Assembly (NCBI GenBank): GCA_964623085.1
Contig: CAZUTO010000001.1
Span: 1-64,000 of the forward strand
Length of the DNA: 64,000 bases
Direction: 5' to 3'
Origin: CAZUTO01 sp964623085
Lineage (GTDB): Bacteria > Pseudomonadota > Gammaproteobacteria > Pseudomonadales > GM7GCV1
Below are positions 51,090 to 61,160 of this stretch, piece by piece. The notes beneath the pieces were generated by a model. That model had not been told where the DNA came from, did no database searches, and saw nothing but the letters and a program-made list of their open reading frames with translations. The stretch's first letter is position 1, and the number at the start of each line of letters is the position of its first letter. Made by a program: the position numbers and the translations under genes.

Positions 51090-52229
51090 GTGACTGTTCC
51101 TCTGAAGCAACAAATTCGAGTTGGCGCGTATTTAGTCAAGCAAAAGTTGATGCGGGTAGAGCGATACCCAACCGTGTTGATGCTCGAACCACTTTTCCGT
51201 TGCAATTTAGCATGTGCGGGTTGCGGAAAAATTGACTACCCAGAGGAGACGCTTGATCGACGACTGAGCGTTCAAGAATGTCTCGATGCAGTCGATGACT
51301 GTGGCGCGCCTATCGTCTCTATCCCAGGTGGAGAGCCTCTCATTCACAATGAGATGCCCGAGATTGTAGAAGGGATTATTGAGCGCAAGAAGTTTGTGTA
51401 CCTTTGCACGAATGCCTTGTTGTTGAAGAAGAATCTTCATAAATATAAGCCGTCGCCATACCTGACGTTTTCTGTTCATCTAGATGGATTAGCAGAAAAA
51501 CACGATGCATCGGTGTGCAGGAAAGGGGTATTCGATAAAGCGGTTGATGCTGCACGAGCGGCGCTCGATGCGGGCTTTAGAGTCACAGTTAACTGTACGC
51601 TGTTTCAGAACGAGACTGCTGAAGAAATAGCTGAATTTATGGACTTCTGCATGGAGCTCGGTGTGGAAGGTGTGACTATCTCCCCGGGATACAGCTACCA
51701 GCACGCGCCACAGCAAGAGATTTTTCTTAAACGTCAGGCAAGTAAGTCGTTGTTTCGTGACCTGTTCAAGATGGGTAAGGGGCGCAAGTGGCGCTTTAAT
51801 CAATCTAGTTTGTTCTTGGATTTTCTCGCTGGCAACCAAGATTATCGGTGTACGCCATGGGGTAATCCAACTCGGAACATTTTTGGCTGGCAGAAACCCT
51901 GCTATTTGTTGGTTGACGATGGTTACGCAGATAGCTTCGACTCGTTAATTAATGACACTGAGTGGGAAAAATACGGGACTGGAAAAAATCCAAAATGTGC
52001 CGACTGTATGGTGCATTGTGGCTACGAACCTTCAGCGATTGATGACACGCTTCGCAACCCTCTAAAAGCATTGAGAGTGGCGCTGTTTGGTCCAAGAACA
52101 GAAGGGCCAATGGTGGCAGAACCACCCATTGAATATATCCAAACCTATAATGTGACCGAAGTGGCGAAGCAACCAGCTGAACAAGTGTTGGACGCCAGCG
52201 AGAAAGCAACCGGAACATCCCCTAATTGA
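51090..52229 (+). CDS. hpnH: Adenosylhopane synthase (radical SAM HpnH)
   Basis: A 379-residue radical SAM enzyme that joins a 5'-deoxyadenosyl group to diploptene to give adenosylhopane. The cluster motif is FRCNLACAGCGKIDYP (CxxxCxxC) and ISIPGGEPLIHNEMPEI follows. A cysteine-rich C-terminal part (CADCMVHCGYEPS) is as in HpnH. It starts at GTG 51090 with AAGG before. It lies 37 bases after ispH and 112 bases before squalene synthase. Confidence 0.94.
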   Translation: MTVPLKQQIRVGAYLVKQKLMRVERYPTVLMLEPLFRCNLACAGCGKIDYPEETLDRRLSVQECLDAVDDCGAPIVSIPGGEPLIHNEMPEIVEGIIERKKFVYLCTNALLLKKNLHKYKPSPYLTFSVHLDGLAEKHDASVCRKGVFDKAVDAARAALDAGFRVTVNCTLFQNETAEEIAEFMDFCMELGVEGVTISPGYSYQHAPQQEIFLKRQASKSLFRDLFKMGKGRKWRFNQSSLFLDFLAGNQDYRCTPWGNPTRNIFGWQKPCYLLVDDGYADSFDSLINDTEWEKYGTGKNPKCADCMVHCGYEPSAIDDTLRNPLKALRVALFGPRTEGPMVAEPPIEYIQTYNVTEVAKQPAEQVLDASEKATGTSPN

Positions 52230-52340
52230 GTTGAGCAGACCGCTAACTCGTTGGTCAATTCGGGCAGGTTAAAGACTACTTTAATGCATGTATAACCCTT
52301 TCAAGCAGAACTGCTGCTTGATAAACGACTATTTTTTGAC

Positions 52341-53492
52341 ATGCCTAGATTTGAATCACGCGACACACAAGACCTGACAGACAGCGCTTATCAGGACTAT
52401 ATCTTACAAGGGGTGTCGCGCACCTTCGCACTCACCATTCCACAGCTTCCCGAAGCGCTTAGAGAAGCTGTAGGTAATGCCTATTTGCTGTGTCGTATCG
52501 CCGATACCATTGAAGACGACCCACTTATGCCTCCAGAGCAAAAAGCGGTGCTGTCTCAGCAATTTATCGATGTCGTAGCCGGAGAGCACGACGCACAACA
52601 ATTTGCGGATACGATGTCTGCCGCTTTGGCTGAAGAAGCGCCTATCGCTGAAAAAGATCTCATTGCCAACACGGCACGTGTCATAGCGCTTACGAGAAGT
52701 TTTAGTGATGTTCAGCAAGCAGCCATGCATCGTTGTGTTGCGATCATGGCAGAAGGGATGAGCTACTATCAGGCAAATCTTCCGTCCGAAGGCCTCGAAG
52801 ATATTCCGGCATTAGATCGTTATTGCTACCACGTGGCAGGTGTAGTGGGTGAAATGCTCACTGAGCTTTACTGCGATTACAACGAAGAAATGCGGTCGAA
52901 TCATGATTTATTGATGGAGTTGTCGCTATCTTTCGGGCAAGGGCTCCAGATGACCAACATCCTTAAGGATATTTGGGACGATCATAGCCGCAATGTCTAT
53001 TGGTTGCCTCGCACCCTGTTTGAAAAGCATGGCATCGAACTAAAGAACCTTACTGAGGTTCATAATACGGACGCCTTTGCCGACGTTTTAAATGAATTGA
53101 TTGGTATCGCGCATGCACATCTGCAAAACGCGCTTCGATATACGCTGCTTATTCCGGCCAAAGAAACAGGCATGCGCCGTTTTTGTTTTTGGGCGATTGG
53201 TATGGCGTTGTCCTCGCTGAGGAAGATTTATCTCAATCCAGATTTTTCTGACAGCCAAGATGTCAAAATTTCGCGTCGAGCAGTATCGAGCGTGATTGCA
53301 TTAACCAACCTGAGTGTCAGGTCTGACGTATTGTTGTCAGCGTTGTTTAAATTTACGGGTCGTGGCCTTCCTGCACCTATCGATTCACCGATTGAATCAA
53401 AGGATATCTGCATCAAAAACTATCTGGACAAAGTAATAAGTTCAGACGATGCAAGCTTGTTCAGTTTAAATCAGACTCAATCAAATTCATGA
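52341..53492 (+). CDS. sqs: Squalene synthase (single-enzyme type)
   Basis: A 383-residue trans-prenyl head-to-head synthase. The two aspartate-rich motifs DTIEDD (about residues 55-60) and DIWDD (about 213-217) bind the diphosphates of two FPP molecules. The length and the second half (ISRRAVSSVIALTNLSV) fit the SQS type, which makes squalene in one protein with NADPH. The HpnC, HpnD, HpnE trio used by many hopanoid bacteria is not found in the window. It overlaps hpnG by four bases (ATGA). Confidence 0.88.
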   Translation: MPRFESRDTQDLTDSAYQDYILQGVSRTFALTIPQLPEALREAVGNAYLLCRIADTIEDDPLMPPEQKAVLSQQFIDVVAGEHDAQQFADTMSAALAEEAPIAEKDLIANTARVIALTRSFSDVQQAAMHRCVAIMAEGMSYYQANLPSEGLEDIPALDRYCYHVAGVVGEMLTELYCDYNEEMRSNHDLLMELSLSFGQGLQMTNILKDIWDDHSRNVYWLPRTLFEKHGIELKNLTEVHNTDAFADVLNELIGIAHAHLQNALRYTLLIPAKETGMRRFCFWAIGMALSSLRKIYLNPDFSDSQDVKISRRAVSSVIALTNLSVRSDVLLSALFKFTGRGLPAPIDSPIESKDICIKNYLDKVISSDDASLFSLNQTQSNS

Positions 53493-54232
53493 AAATTGGG
53501 ATTGTGTGTGCGCTTCGAGTAGAGGCGCACAGCCTGTTGCAAACATTGGGTATTGCGACAGATTCAGCAACTGAAAGATATTGTTTCCCAGCCTCAAAAA
53601 AGTCGCAATGCAGTCTGATTATTTCCGGCATGGGACCGGAGCGAGCTGCGCAAGCAGCTAAAGAATTAGCAGAAGAGGGCGCAGATCTACTAGTAAGTTG
53701 GGGCTTCGCCGGTGGCCTGGATCCAAAGCTCACAACTGGTCAGTTACTTATTCCTTCTAGGCTAGTAACGGAAGCGGGGGTTAACATTCCACTAAGTGCT
53801 CAAGCGGATGAACTTGTATTTAATTCATTGGCAACAAAAATGGCAGTATCGAATGAATCCTTGGTTCCTGTTGAAGATGCAGTGAAATCAGTAGAAGACA
53901 AAGAAACGCTTTATAGAGCGTCCGGCGCCGCAGCCGTCGATATGGAATCCGGCGCGATTGCGAGTGTTGCTAATGAAAAGGAAGTACCTTTTCTCGCAGT
54001 GCGTGCATTATTTGATGATGCTAGTCGCCACTTGCCGCATTTTATCGATAGCGCTGTCGACGAGTTTGGCTCGGTAAAAATAGCGCCATTCTTGAACGCG
54101 ATACTTAGACACCCTAAAGATCTTTTTTTATTGCCCTCGCTTCAGCGAGAGTCGAAGGCAGCATTGCAAAGCCTGCAGGAGGCCGCAAAACATCTTCCTG
54201 AACTAGCTGCTGAGCTTGAGGAGGCATTATGA
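53489..54232 (+). CDS. hpnG: Hopanoid-associated nucleoside phosphorylase (HpnG)
   Basis: A 247-residue protein of the MTA/SAH nucleosidase and phosphorylase superfamily: GIVCALRVEAHSLLQ at the start, SWGFAGGLDPKLTTG and VDMESGAIASVA (the catalytic Glu-Ser). HpnG converts adenosylhopane to ribosylhopane by removing adenine. The order squalene synthase, hpnG, hpnA with four-base overlaps indicates a tight operon. Confidence 0.9.
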   Translation: MKIGIVCALRVEAHSLLQTLGIATDSATERYCFPASKKSQCSLIISGMGPERAAQAAKELAEEGADLLVSWGFAGGLDPKLTTGQLLIPSRLVTEAGVNIPLSAQADELVFNSLATKMAVSNESLVPVEDAVKSVEDKETLYRASGAAAVDMESGAIASVANEKEVPFLAVRALFDDASRHLPHFIDSAVDEFGSVKIAPFLNAILRHPKDLFLLPSLQRESKAALQSLQEAAKHLPELAAELEEAL

Positions 54233-55206
54233 AAGCTCTCGTAACAGGCGCCGCTGGGTTCGTTGGCTCTGCGATCGCTCGTAAATTGATCGAAGAGGGT
54301 ATAGATGTTCGCTGCATGGTTCGTTCTAGTAGTGATCTACAAAACCTCAAAGATCTTGACGTTGAATTGGTTGAAGGCGATTTGTGCGATGCAAACTCTA
54401 TGGCGGAGGCATTGCGTGATTGCGTCTTACTTTTCCATGTCGCGGCGGATTACCGATTGTGGATTCCTAATCCAGATTCTATGTACAAAACGAATGTCGA
54501 AGGCACGGTAAATTTGATGCGCGCAGCAATGGATGTCGGCGTTGAACGTATTGTTTACACCAGTAGTGTCGCGACCTTGGGGATTCACCCTGATGGAACA
54601 CCGGCAGACGAGACGACGCCTTCATCTATCGAAGATATGATCGGGCACTACAAACGGTCAAAATTCCTCGCGGAGCAGGAAGTGAGCCGCATGGCGCGAG
54701 AAGAATCGTTGCCTGTCGTCATTGTGAATCCGTCTACCCCCATTGGTCCTGGGGACATTAAGCCGACGCCGACTGGCAAATTGATACAAGATGCGGTGAA
54801 AGGTCGCATGCCTGCCTATGTCGATACAGGCCTCAATTTTGTTCATGTTGACGATGTTGCGGATGGTCATATTCTTGCGTGGGAAAAAGGTGAACTAGGC
54901 GAGCGATATATTCTTGGCGGTGAAGACCTCAGTTTGCAACAGACTTTAGCGATTGTTGCAGAGCTGACAGCTCGACCGGCCCCCAAGGTGAAAATTCCGC
55001 AACCCGTTGCTATGGCTATCGCGATTGTTTGTGAAACGGGCGCGAAACTTATTCCAAGTATTGAGCCAATCGCCACCGTCGAAGGCGTAAAAATGTCTCG
55101 TAAGAAGATGTATTTTTCATCAGAGAAAGCGATGAAGGCTTTAGGCTACCAACCTCGGCCAGTGTTCGAAGCGATTACAGCAGCAGTGGATTGGTTTTCA
55201 TCTTGA
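54229..55206 (+). CDS. hpnA: Hopanoid-associated NAD-dependent epimerase (HpnA)
   Basis: A 325-residue short-chain dehydrogenase/epimerase. The NAD motif is TGAAGFVGSAIARKL; the catalytic YKRSK (YxxxK) is at about residues 141-145. It matches HpnA, a putative sugar epimerase/dehydratase found in hopanoid clusters whose substrate is not fully known. It overlaps hpnG by ATGA and ends 38 bases before the convergent gene at 55245. Confidence 0.9.
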   Translation: MKALVTGAAGFVGSAIARKLIEEGIDVRCMVRSSSDLQNLKDLDVELVEGDLCDANSMAEALRDCVLLFHVAADYRLWIPNPDSMYKTNVEGTVNLMRAAMDVGVERIVYTSSVATLGIHPDGTPADETTPSSIEDMIGHYKRSKFLAEQEVSRMAREESLPVVIVNPSTPIGPGDIKPTPTGKLIQDAVKGRMPAYVDTGLNFVHVDDVADGHILAWEKGELGERYILGGEDLSLQQTLAIVAELTARPAPKVKIPQPVAMAIAIVCETGAKLIPSIEPIATVEGVKMSRKKMYFSSEKAMKALGYQPRPVFEAITAAVDWFSS

Positions 55207-55244
55207 TGGAGCATTTGGGCAGTGTTTGATATCGGACTAAATAT

Positions 55245-55685
55245 TCACTGCTCGATCTGATCGTAGAGATTTGAAACTAGTTTTTCCGCATTAAGCGTAG
55301 AGCGTTGGCACTCCGGCACGGCGTTGACTAATGCGAGTTGCTCTGAACGGCTACTATTAGAACCGTCGCGGCGATTTGCAGCGAAACGATTGAGTGGGGC
55401 ACAGGCATTTAACATTTGATCGTCAGCAGCCTGAAGTTGGGGAATATGATCATCAAGGCCTAACTGAGGATGTTGAGTAATGACATCCAGCGTCTCTATG
55501 ATGTTTACAGAGGTAGCGTTGTGTTGACGAAAAATCGCGGCCGCATAGTCCTTGAATTCGTCACTTGTAGCACGCAGGCGCTGACCATCGGTCGTCTCGA
55601 TTAATGGCGCACAAGCTATGCACAATGTGCATAATAGCGCCTGAAATAAGTGCTTTGTGAGTAGTTCGTCTGGTTGTAAAGACAA
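55245..55685 (-). CDS. Putative lipoprotein in the hopanoid cluster
   Basis: A 146-residue secreted protein. An N-terminal hydrophobic stretch ends in CIACAP, which resembles a lipobox. The remainder is soluble, helical and has three further cysteines. The only start near the signal is TTG 55685 with GGGA about 7 bases before; there is no ATG. It is convergent with hpnA and divergent from shc, with 47 bases to the shc start. No family recognised; a role in the hopanoid pathway is only suggested by location. Confidence 0.55.
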   Translation of the reverse strand: MSLQPDELLTKHLFQALLCTLCIACAPLIETTDGQRLRATSDEFKDYAAAIFRQHNATSVNIIETLDVITQHPQLGLDDHIPQLQAADDQMLNACAPLNRFAANRRDGSNSSRSEQLALVNAVPECQRSTLNAEKLVSNLYDQIEQ

Positions 55686-55732
55686 GAGCTTGTCCCAAAT
55701 AAGAGTTTAGAAAAGCGTATTTAAGAAACGCG

Positions 55733-57769
55733 ATGATTATGTCAAAAATCGAAGAATTTGAACATCGGAGTAGCCCTGAGCTCGATATAGAACGATCGAT
55801 CGAATCGGGACTTACTTGGATTGACAAAGAGCAGACACCAGAGGGTTTTTGGGTGGGTATGCTCGAAACGAATTGCTGTATGGAAGCGGAATGGCTAATG
55901 GCCTTTCATATCTTGGGCATCAAATGCCCGGACGCAGACAAGATTGTGAGTGGAATACTCTCTAAACAGCGTTCTGATGGCGCTTGGGATACCTATCACG
56001 ATGCGCCTAACGGTGACATCAATACCACAGTGGAAAGTTATGCAGCATTGCGGATATCGGGAATGTCCGCGAATTCTGATGAATTGCGGTTAGCCAGAGA
56101 GTGGATTCTCTCCCATGGAGGTTTGGGAAAAGTGCGGGTGTTTACGCGCTACTGGTTAGCGATGCTAGGGGAATGGCCTTGGGAGAAAACACCAAACTTG
56201 CCACCAGAAATCATCTGGTTGCCGAAGTGGGTGCCCTTTAATATTTATCACTTTTCGTCTTGGGCTAGAGCAACCTTAGTACCATTGTGTGTGCTGTCGT
56301 CCATGCGTTTTGTTCGTCCTTTATCTAATGAGCAGCAACTAGATGAATTGTTTCCGGACGGTAGAGATAACTTCGACTACTCATTGCCCACGCGCAGTGG
56401 CTTTTTATCGTGGGAAAAACTCTTTCTTGGACTGGACAGATGCCTGCATTTTTTCCAGCGATTGAAGATAACGCCTGGTCGCCGCTCAGCAGCAAAGCAC
56501 TGTCTTGAGTGGATTGTGCGGCACCAAGATGCGGATGGGGCATGGGGAGGCATCCAGCCGCCCTGGATCTATAGCGTGATATCGCTCTATGCCTCTGGCT
56601 ATGATTTGCATAACCCGAATGTATCCAAGGCAATCTCTGCGTTGAATGATCATTGGTCATACGAACGCGATGGTCACCGGTTTATCCAAGCCTGTGAATC
56701 GCCGGTATGGGATACGCTGCTGACGCTGCTCGCCATGCAAGATTGTAACCGTAGTGTCGATAACCATCAGGTAATGAGTACGGCTATTGATTGGATTTTG
56801 GATAAAGAATGTGAGTTTCGCGGTGATTGGGCTCAATTGACCCCGAACGCCAACGCTGGTGGTTGGGCGTTTGAGCGCGCTAATGTGCATTACCCAGATA
56901 TCGATGACACAGCGGTGGCTATTTTAGTACTTGCGCGTGCGCAATCCGATTCCCCTAATGGGCGTATCGATGTGCCTTTGCAGCGAGCCATTGAATGGGT
57001 TTTGGCCATGCAATCTGACAACGGTGGCTGGGGTGCGTTTGATCGGAATAATCACACCGAAATTATTACCAAGATCCCGTTCTGCGATTTTGGTGAAGTA
57101 CTAGACCCACCTAGTGCAGATGTGACCGCACACGTTGTGGAAGCGCTGGCCCATGCGGGGTACAAGAAGACTGATAGCCGAGTGCGCTCGGCCATAAACT
57201 ACTTGTGGGAAGAGCAAGAACCGGCGGGTTGCTGGTTTGGTCGCTGGGGTGTGAATTACATCTACGGGACAGCGGCAGTGCTGCCCGCCTTGGCGGCCGC
57301 TGGCGAAGATATGCAGCAGGAGCGAGTGATTCGCGCGGTGGATTGGTTGTTGGCACATCAAAACTCGGATGGTAGTTGGGGTGAGACCTGTGCGTCTTAC
57401 ATGGATCTTTCCCTAGCGGGAAAAGGCGAGGGCACCGCGTCCCAGACAGCTTGGGCAATGATGGCACTCCTAGCCACGTTTGAACAAACAACGCCAGCAC
57501 CTGCTGTGAAGCAAGCGCTTTTGGCAGCTATTGATTATCTTGTGAGAACTCAGAAAGAAGGAACCTGGGATGAGGCCCATCATACAGGCACTGGGTTCCC
57601 CGGTTACGGCTTTGGCGCGCGTTTGGAAGAGAAAGTGACAGCAGAGCCGTTGCAGCAGGGTGTAGAGTTGTCACGAGCCTTTATGCTGAACTACAACCTA
57701 TATCGCCATTATTTCCCATTGATAGCCTTAGGCCGTGCTCGAAACCAGCTGGGGTCTATAGCAAGTTAG
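55733..57769 (+). CDS. shc: Squalene-hopene cyclase
   Basis: A 678-residue membrane-associated cyclase that converts squalene to hopene and hopanol. The protonating motif DIDD is at residues 389-392, in YPDIDDTAVAIL; several QW repeats are present (QSDNGGWGAFD, QNSDGSWGE). Length is normal. ATG codons at 55733 and 55739 are both possible. It lies at the centre of the hopanoid cluster. Confidence 0.96.
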   Translation: MIMSKIEEFEHRSSPELDIERSIESGLTWIDKEQTPEGFWVGMLETNCCMEAEWLMAFHILGIKCPDADKIVSGILSKQRSDGAWDTYHDAPNGDINTTVESYAALRISGMSANSDELRLAREWILSHGGLGKVRVFTRYWLAMLGEWPWEKTPNLPPEIIWLPKWVPFNIYHFSSWARATLVPLCVLSSMRFVRPLSNEQQLDELFPDGRDNFDYSLPTRSGFLSWEKLFLGLDRCLHFFQRLKITPGRRSAAKHCLEWIVRHQDADGAWGGIQPPWIYSVISLYASGYDLHNPNVSKAISALNDHWSYERDGHRFIQACESPVWDTLLTLLAMQDCNRSVDNHQVMSTAIDWILDKECEFRGDWAQLTPNANAGGWAFERANVHYPDIDDTAVAILVLARAQSDSPNGRIDVPLQRAIEWVLAMQSDNGGWGAFDRNNHTEIITKIPFCDFGEVLDPPSADVTAHVVEALAHAGYKKTDSRVRSAINYLWEEQEPAGCWFGRWGVNYIYGTAAVLPALAAAGEDMQQERVIRAVDWLLAHQNSDGSWGETCASYMDLSLAGKGEGTASQTAWAMMALLATFEQTTPAPAVKQALLAAIDYLVRTQKEGTWDEAHHTGTGFPGYGFGARLEEKVTAEPLQQGVELSRAFMLNYNLYRHYFPLIALGRARNQLGSIAS

Positions 57770-57776
57770 AGTGCAG

Positions 57777-58397
57777 TTATTGCTGGCTTTCTAATTCAAG
57801 AATTTGCTGATCTAAGTGTTTAATTAGACCGTCAAAGCCGAGATCTTGGATGATACCTGCATACTCCGAACGACGCAGTGCAAGATCACTGACTCCGTCC
57901 GCGATGATATTAATAATACGCCAGTCGCCATCCGTTTGTTGCAGGCTATAGTCGAGAGGAATTTCTCGTTCGGCGGCATCTATCAGGGTGTTCACTTCCG
58001 CTCGGTCGCCGCGGATAGAAGGTGTATGTGATGCGGTCAGCTGCTCTATGCTCAATACGGCGTTTTTGGCCTGACTAAATCGATCGATGTAGAGCCAAAT
58101 ACTGAGTGTTTCAAACCGATCGACAAACAATCGCCGCTCGTCTTCACTTAAGTCTGACCAAGACCTGTTTAATGTGAAGCGTGCGATATAGTTTAGATCG
58201 TGAGTTGATTTTACAACCGGCGCAAGCCCTTCATAGGCAGCTTCCTTTTCTGTGCTTGGATCGAGCTCATTGAGTGCAACATGTAAATTAACAACTTGTT
58301 CGATGGCGCCTTGGGTGAGGACTTCGTCTTCGTTGCCCAGTGCGCATGTAGCGATTGTTAGTAGTACAGCGGTCGCAATCAAAATTCGACTTCTCAT
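57777..58397 (-). CDS. hpnM: MlaC/Ttg2D-family hopanoid-associated protein (HpnM)
   Basis: A 206-residue exported protein with a signal peptide ending CALGNE. The body matches the MlaC/Ttg2D lipid-binding family: DLNYIARFTLNRSWSDLSED, then DLALRRSEYAGIIQDLGFD. In hopanoid bacteria hpnM is grouped with hpnN and is thought to bind hopanoids in the periplasm. It is convergent with shc (7-base gap) and follows hpnN by 114 bases. Confidence 0.88.
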   Translation of the reverse strand: MRSRILIATAVLLTIATCALGNEDEVLTQGAIEQVVNLHVALNELDPSTEKEAAYEGLAPVVKSTHDLNYIARFTLNRSWSDLSEDERRLFVDRFETLSIWLYIDRFSQAKNAVLSIEQLTASHTPSIRGDRAEVNTLIDAAEREIPLDYSLQQTDGDWRIINIIADGVSDLALRRSEYAGIIQDLGFDGLIKHLDQQILELESQQ

Positions 58398-58511
58398 CTA
58401 TCTTGTCCTAACTTGGCTGAAATGGTGATTTATTTTGTTTCTATTCTAACGGGAATAGAATCGCTGGTATTTATCTCTTTGCAATGTCGTTGTTATGCCA
58501 GAAAGCGATCT

Positions 58512-61115
58512 TTAGATGCTGGCGCTTTTATCTGAGCTCATAGCAAGCAACGTCGGCAAGACGAATATCATAATCCCAATGATAACGATTAGGCCAATGC
58601 TCAAGAGAAGGCCCATTCCAGCCATTCCCAAATGAGATGAAGTAGCGAGGCTGCCGAAGCTGACTAGCGTGGTTAAACCGCTAAATAGAATGGCTCTAGC
58701 AGTACTGCTTCCTAGCAGCTTCTCACCCTGCTTGAGTAGTCTGGCCCTGTGTACCATGTGAATCCCGTTGTCGACGCCAATGCCCAGCATGAGTGGCAGC
58801 GCAATGACGTTAGCAAAGTTGAATGGTAAGCCGATAAGGTTGGCTATGCCAACAATGATCAGTGCGCCCATAGTCAGAGGAATGAGAACCAAAGCTGTAT
58901 CTTTTAGAGATCGTAAAAAGAGAAGCAGTAATAGACTCACGGCAATGAGTGCATAGATGAATGCTTGAATGAAAGCATCTCTGACGGTGCCACCAGCCTC
59001 TTGGTAAACAACGGGTAGTCCGGTTACATTTGGTGCAAGGGTTTGCACGGCGGATACAAATTTTTTGGCTGAATCAGGCTCAGTGACATCCTCTGACGGA
59101 ACTACTTCTAACAGCGTAGCACCTGAATCTGTTTGCCATTGTCGAGTAAAATCAGAAGGGAGGGAGTCAATCGATAGCCCTTGCGGGTAGAGTCGGAGCG
59201 CCAATACCTCCATCGCGCGCGGTAAATCAGCAAGTAGGTTTTCCTGCAATTGGCTAACAATGCGGTTGGTTTCATTGTTCTCAGTGTCACTGGCGTCTAC
59301 CGACAGAGCATCCTCTAGCTTGGATAGGTTGGATTTTAGCTCTGTTAATAGAGGGTTGTCCGCGTTCGCAAGGCTAGAAAACGCTGCCAATGAGCGGCGC
59401 AATTCGTCCTGATTGACCGTTTCTAACGCAGAGAACTGGTGAAATCGTGGGCCAAGTAAAATTGCCAAATCATCCAAAATAAATTGTTTATATTCAATAT
59501 TTTGCGGAATAAAATTAGACAAGAATCTCACTGTGTGAACTTGCGGTAATTGCTCTAGTTCAGTGGCAAGAGCGACGGGGTCATTGTCTGGCGGGACGAT
59601 GATGGAAACAAAATTAGGTGCTGTTTGTGGGCTTTCACTCAACTCGTAAAAGGTTTGCACAGATTCGGTGTTTGGATCGCGAATCAAAATGGGATCGGCT
59701 TCAAATACGAGTTGCTGCAGTGTTGCCGCACTCGCTATAGCCAAAAGTATCGGCATTCCTAGCACCAGCTTTTTGTTATCTAATAGGTTGGAAACACGCT
59801 CTCCAAAAGCCCAGCTTTTCGCTGTGGGGCTAAGCGCGAGTTCATTTGGCAGTATCAAAACAGCTAACGAGGGCACAAGCGTGAGTGTCACTAGTAGGCT
59901 TATAAACATACCTGTACCGGAGATAAGGCCTAGCTCAGAAATACCAGTAAAACTCGTTGGCATAAAGGCGTAGAAAGCCACTGCTGTGGTCACGGAGCAT
60001 ATAAATAGAGAGCCACCAACGTCTCCACTAGTGGTCTCAAGTGCTGTGGGGAGCGTATTTCCGTCAGCTGTTAATTCACGAACACGCAGTAGGTAGTGAA
60101 TAACGAAATCAACAGCCAAGCCTATGTATAGCATGGTGAAAGCCACTGATATGACATTGAGACTGCCTACCGCCCAAGCAGCAAATCCTGCGGTGCATAT
60201 GAGTCCAATGAATAGCGCGAGAATACTGATGGCAATGAAGCGCAAACTCCGAAAAGCCATTAGTAGTACCACGGCAACGAGCGCCAGCGCCAAGAAACCA
60301 GAGAGCTTGGCATTTTGACTAACGCTAACCAGCTCTTCGTCTTCGAGTGCAATAATTCCCGTCACATTGATTTCAACCTGCCCAGAAAACGCGTTTTCGG
60401 TTTCCTGGCCAAATTGATCTATAGCTTCTAGTGCCCATCGGGCTTGTCTTGGTATTGCTGTGTCCAGAACTGGTGCGACGACAATGATCCGAACCAGTGA
60501 ATTTTGGTTGTCCCTGCTCAAACCCCAATCTAGGGAAACATCTTTGCTCTCTAGGCTTTCTGCGATGATTGAATTGGTTTTTTCTATGAAGGCGGCATTG
60601 TCTTCTGGTTGCTTCTCAATCAGAAGCGCTAGCATGTCGAGAAACACAGGTAACGAATAGTTTTCACGTAGCCGGCCGAGCAGTGGCTGGGCGGCAGTCA
60701 GATCGTCAGACAGATCTTCAAGTGCTTCCGTCTCAAGGTAGAGTAGTTCTTGGCCTGCGATAGGTGCATCGTTGGTCGCAGCGTAGCTGCTTTTTATTTG
60801 ATCGGAATGATCGAGTAGGTCGTCTAAGTAGGCAGTCGCTTGGTCGGCCAGCGCCGAGGTTTTTCCTTTGATCAGCACAACGATGCTGCGATTTTTTTCA
60901 GGAAATTGGTTGCGAAACTCGATGACGTTTTGGCGCCATTCCAGCTTGTTAGAAATCATATCCTCGGTATTGGTATTGATACCGAGATTGTTCGCCGTGT
61001 AAAACGCAATAAGAAGACTAAGAAACACGCTGATGCTGACTACAGTGCGCGCATACTTGATTGTAAGGCGCGTCCAGCGTTTTAAAAGTGCGCTACCATC
61101 TTGGGCAAAGTGCAT
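58512..61115 (-). CDS. hpnN: RND-type hopanoid transporter (HpnN)
   Basis: An 867-residue inner-membrane protein of the MMPL/RND family with two repeats, each of one membrane helix, a periplasmic loop and five more helices. The helix motifs GLAVDFVIHYLLR and LGIGVDNGIHMVHR carry the paired Asp residues typical of RND proteins. HpnN moves hopanoids from the inner to the outer membrane. It is the upstream gene of hpnM on the minus strand. Confidence 0.92.
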   Translation of the reverse strand: MHFAQDGSALLKRWTRLTIKYARTVVSISVFLSLLIAFYTANNLGINTNTEDMISNKLEWRQNVIEFRNQFPEKNRSIVVLIKGKTSALADQATAYLDDLLDHSDQIKSSYAATNDAPIAGQELLYLETEALEDLSDDLTAAQPLLGRLRENYSLPVFLDMLALLIEKQPEDNAAFIEKTNSIIAESLESKDVSLDWGLSRDNQNSLVRIIVVAPVLDTAIPRQARWALEAIDQFGQETENAFSGQVEINVTGIIALEDEELVSVSQNAKLSGFLALALVAVVLLMAFRSLRFIAISILALFIGLICTAGFAAWAVGSLNVISVAFTMLYIGLAVDFVIHYLLRVRELTADGNTLPTALETTSGDVGGSLFICSVTTAVAFYAFMPTSFTGISELGLISGTGMFISLLVTLTLVPSLAVLILPNELALSPTAKSWAFGERVSNLLDNKKLVLGMPILLAIASAATLQQLVFEADPILIRDPNTESVQTFYELSESPQTAPNFVSIIVPPDNDPVALATELEQLPQVHTVRFLSNFIPQNIEYKQFILDDLAILLGPRFHQFSALETVNQDELRRSLAAFSSLANADNPLLTELKSNLSKLEDALSVDASDTENNETNRIVSQLQENLLADLPRAMEVLALRLYPQGLSIDSLPSDFTRQWQTDSGATLLEVVPSEDVTEPDSAKKFVSAVQTLAPNVTGLPVVYQEAGGTVRDAFIQAFIYALIAVSLLLLLFLRSLKDTALVLIPLTMGALIIVGIANLIGLPFNFANVIALPLMLGIGVDNGIHMVHRARLLKQGEKLLGSSTARAILFSGLTTLVSFGSLATSSHLGMAGMGLLLSIGLIVIIGIMIFVLPTLLAMSSDKSASI

Positions 61116-61160
61116 GAGTATGAATAACTTTAGGTTGTTTCCAGAGCCGAAGTGATGAAT

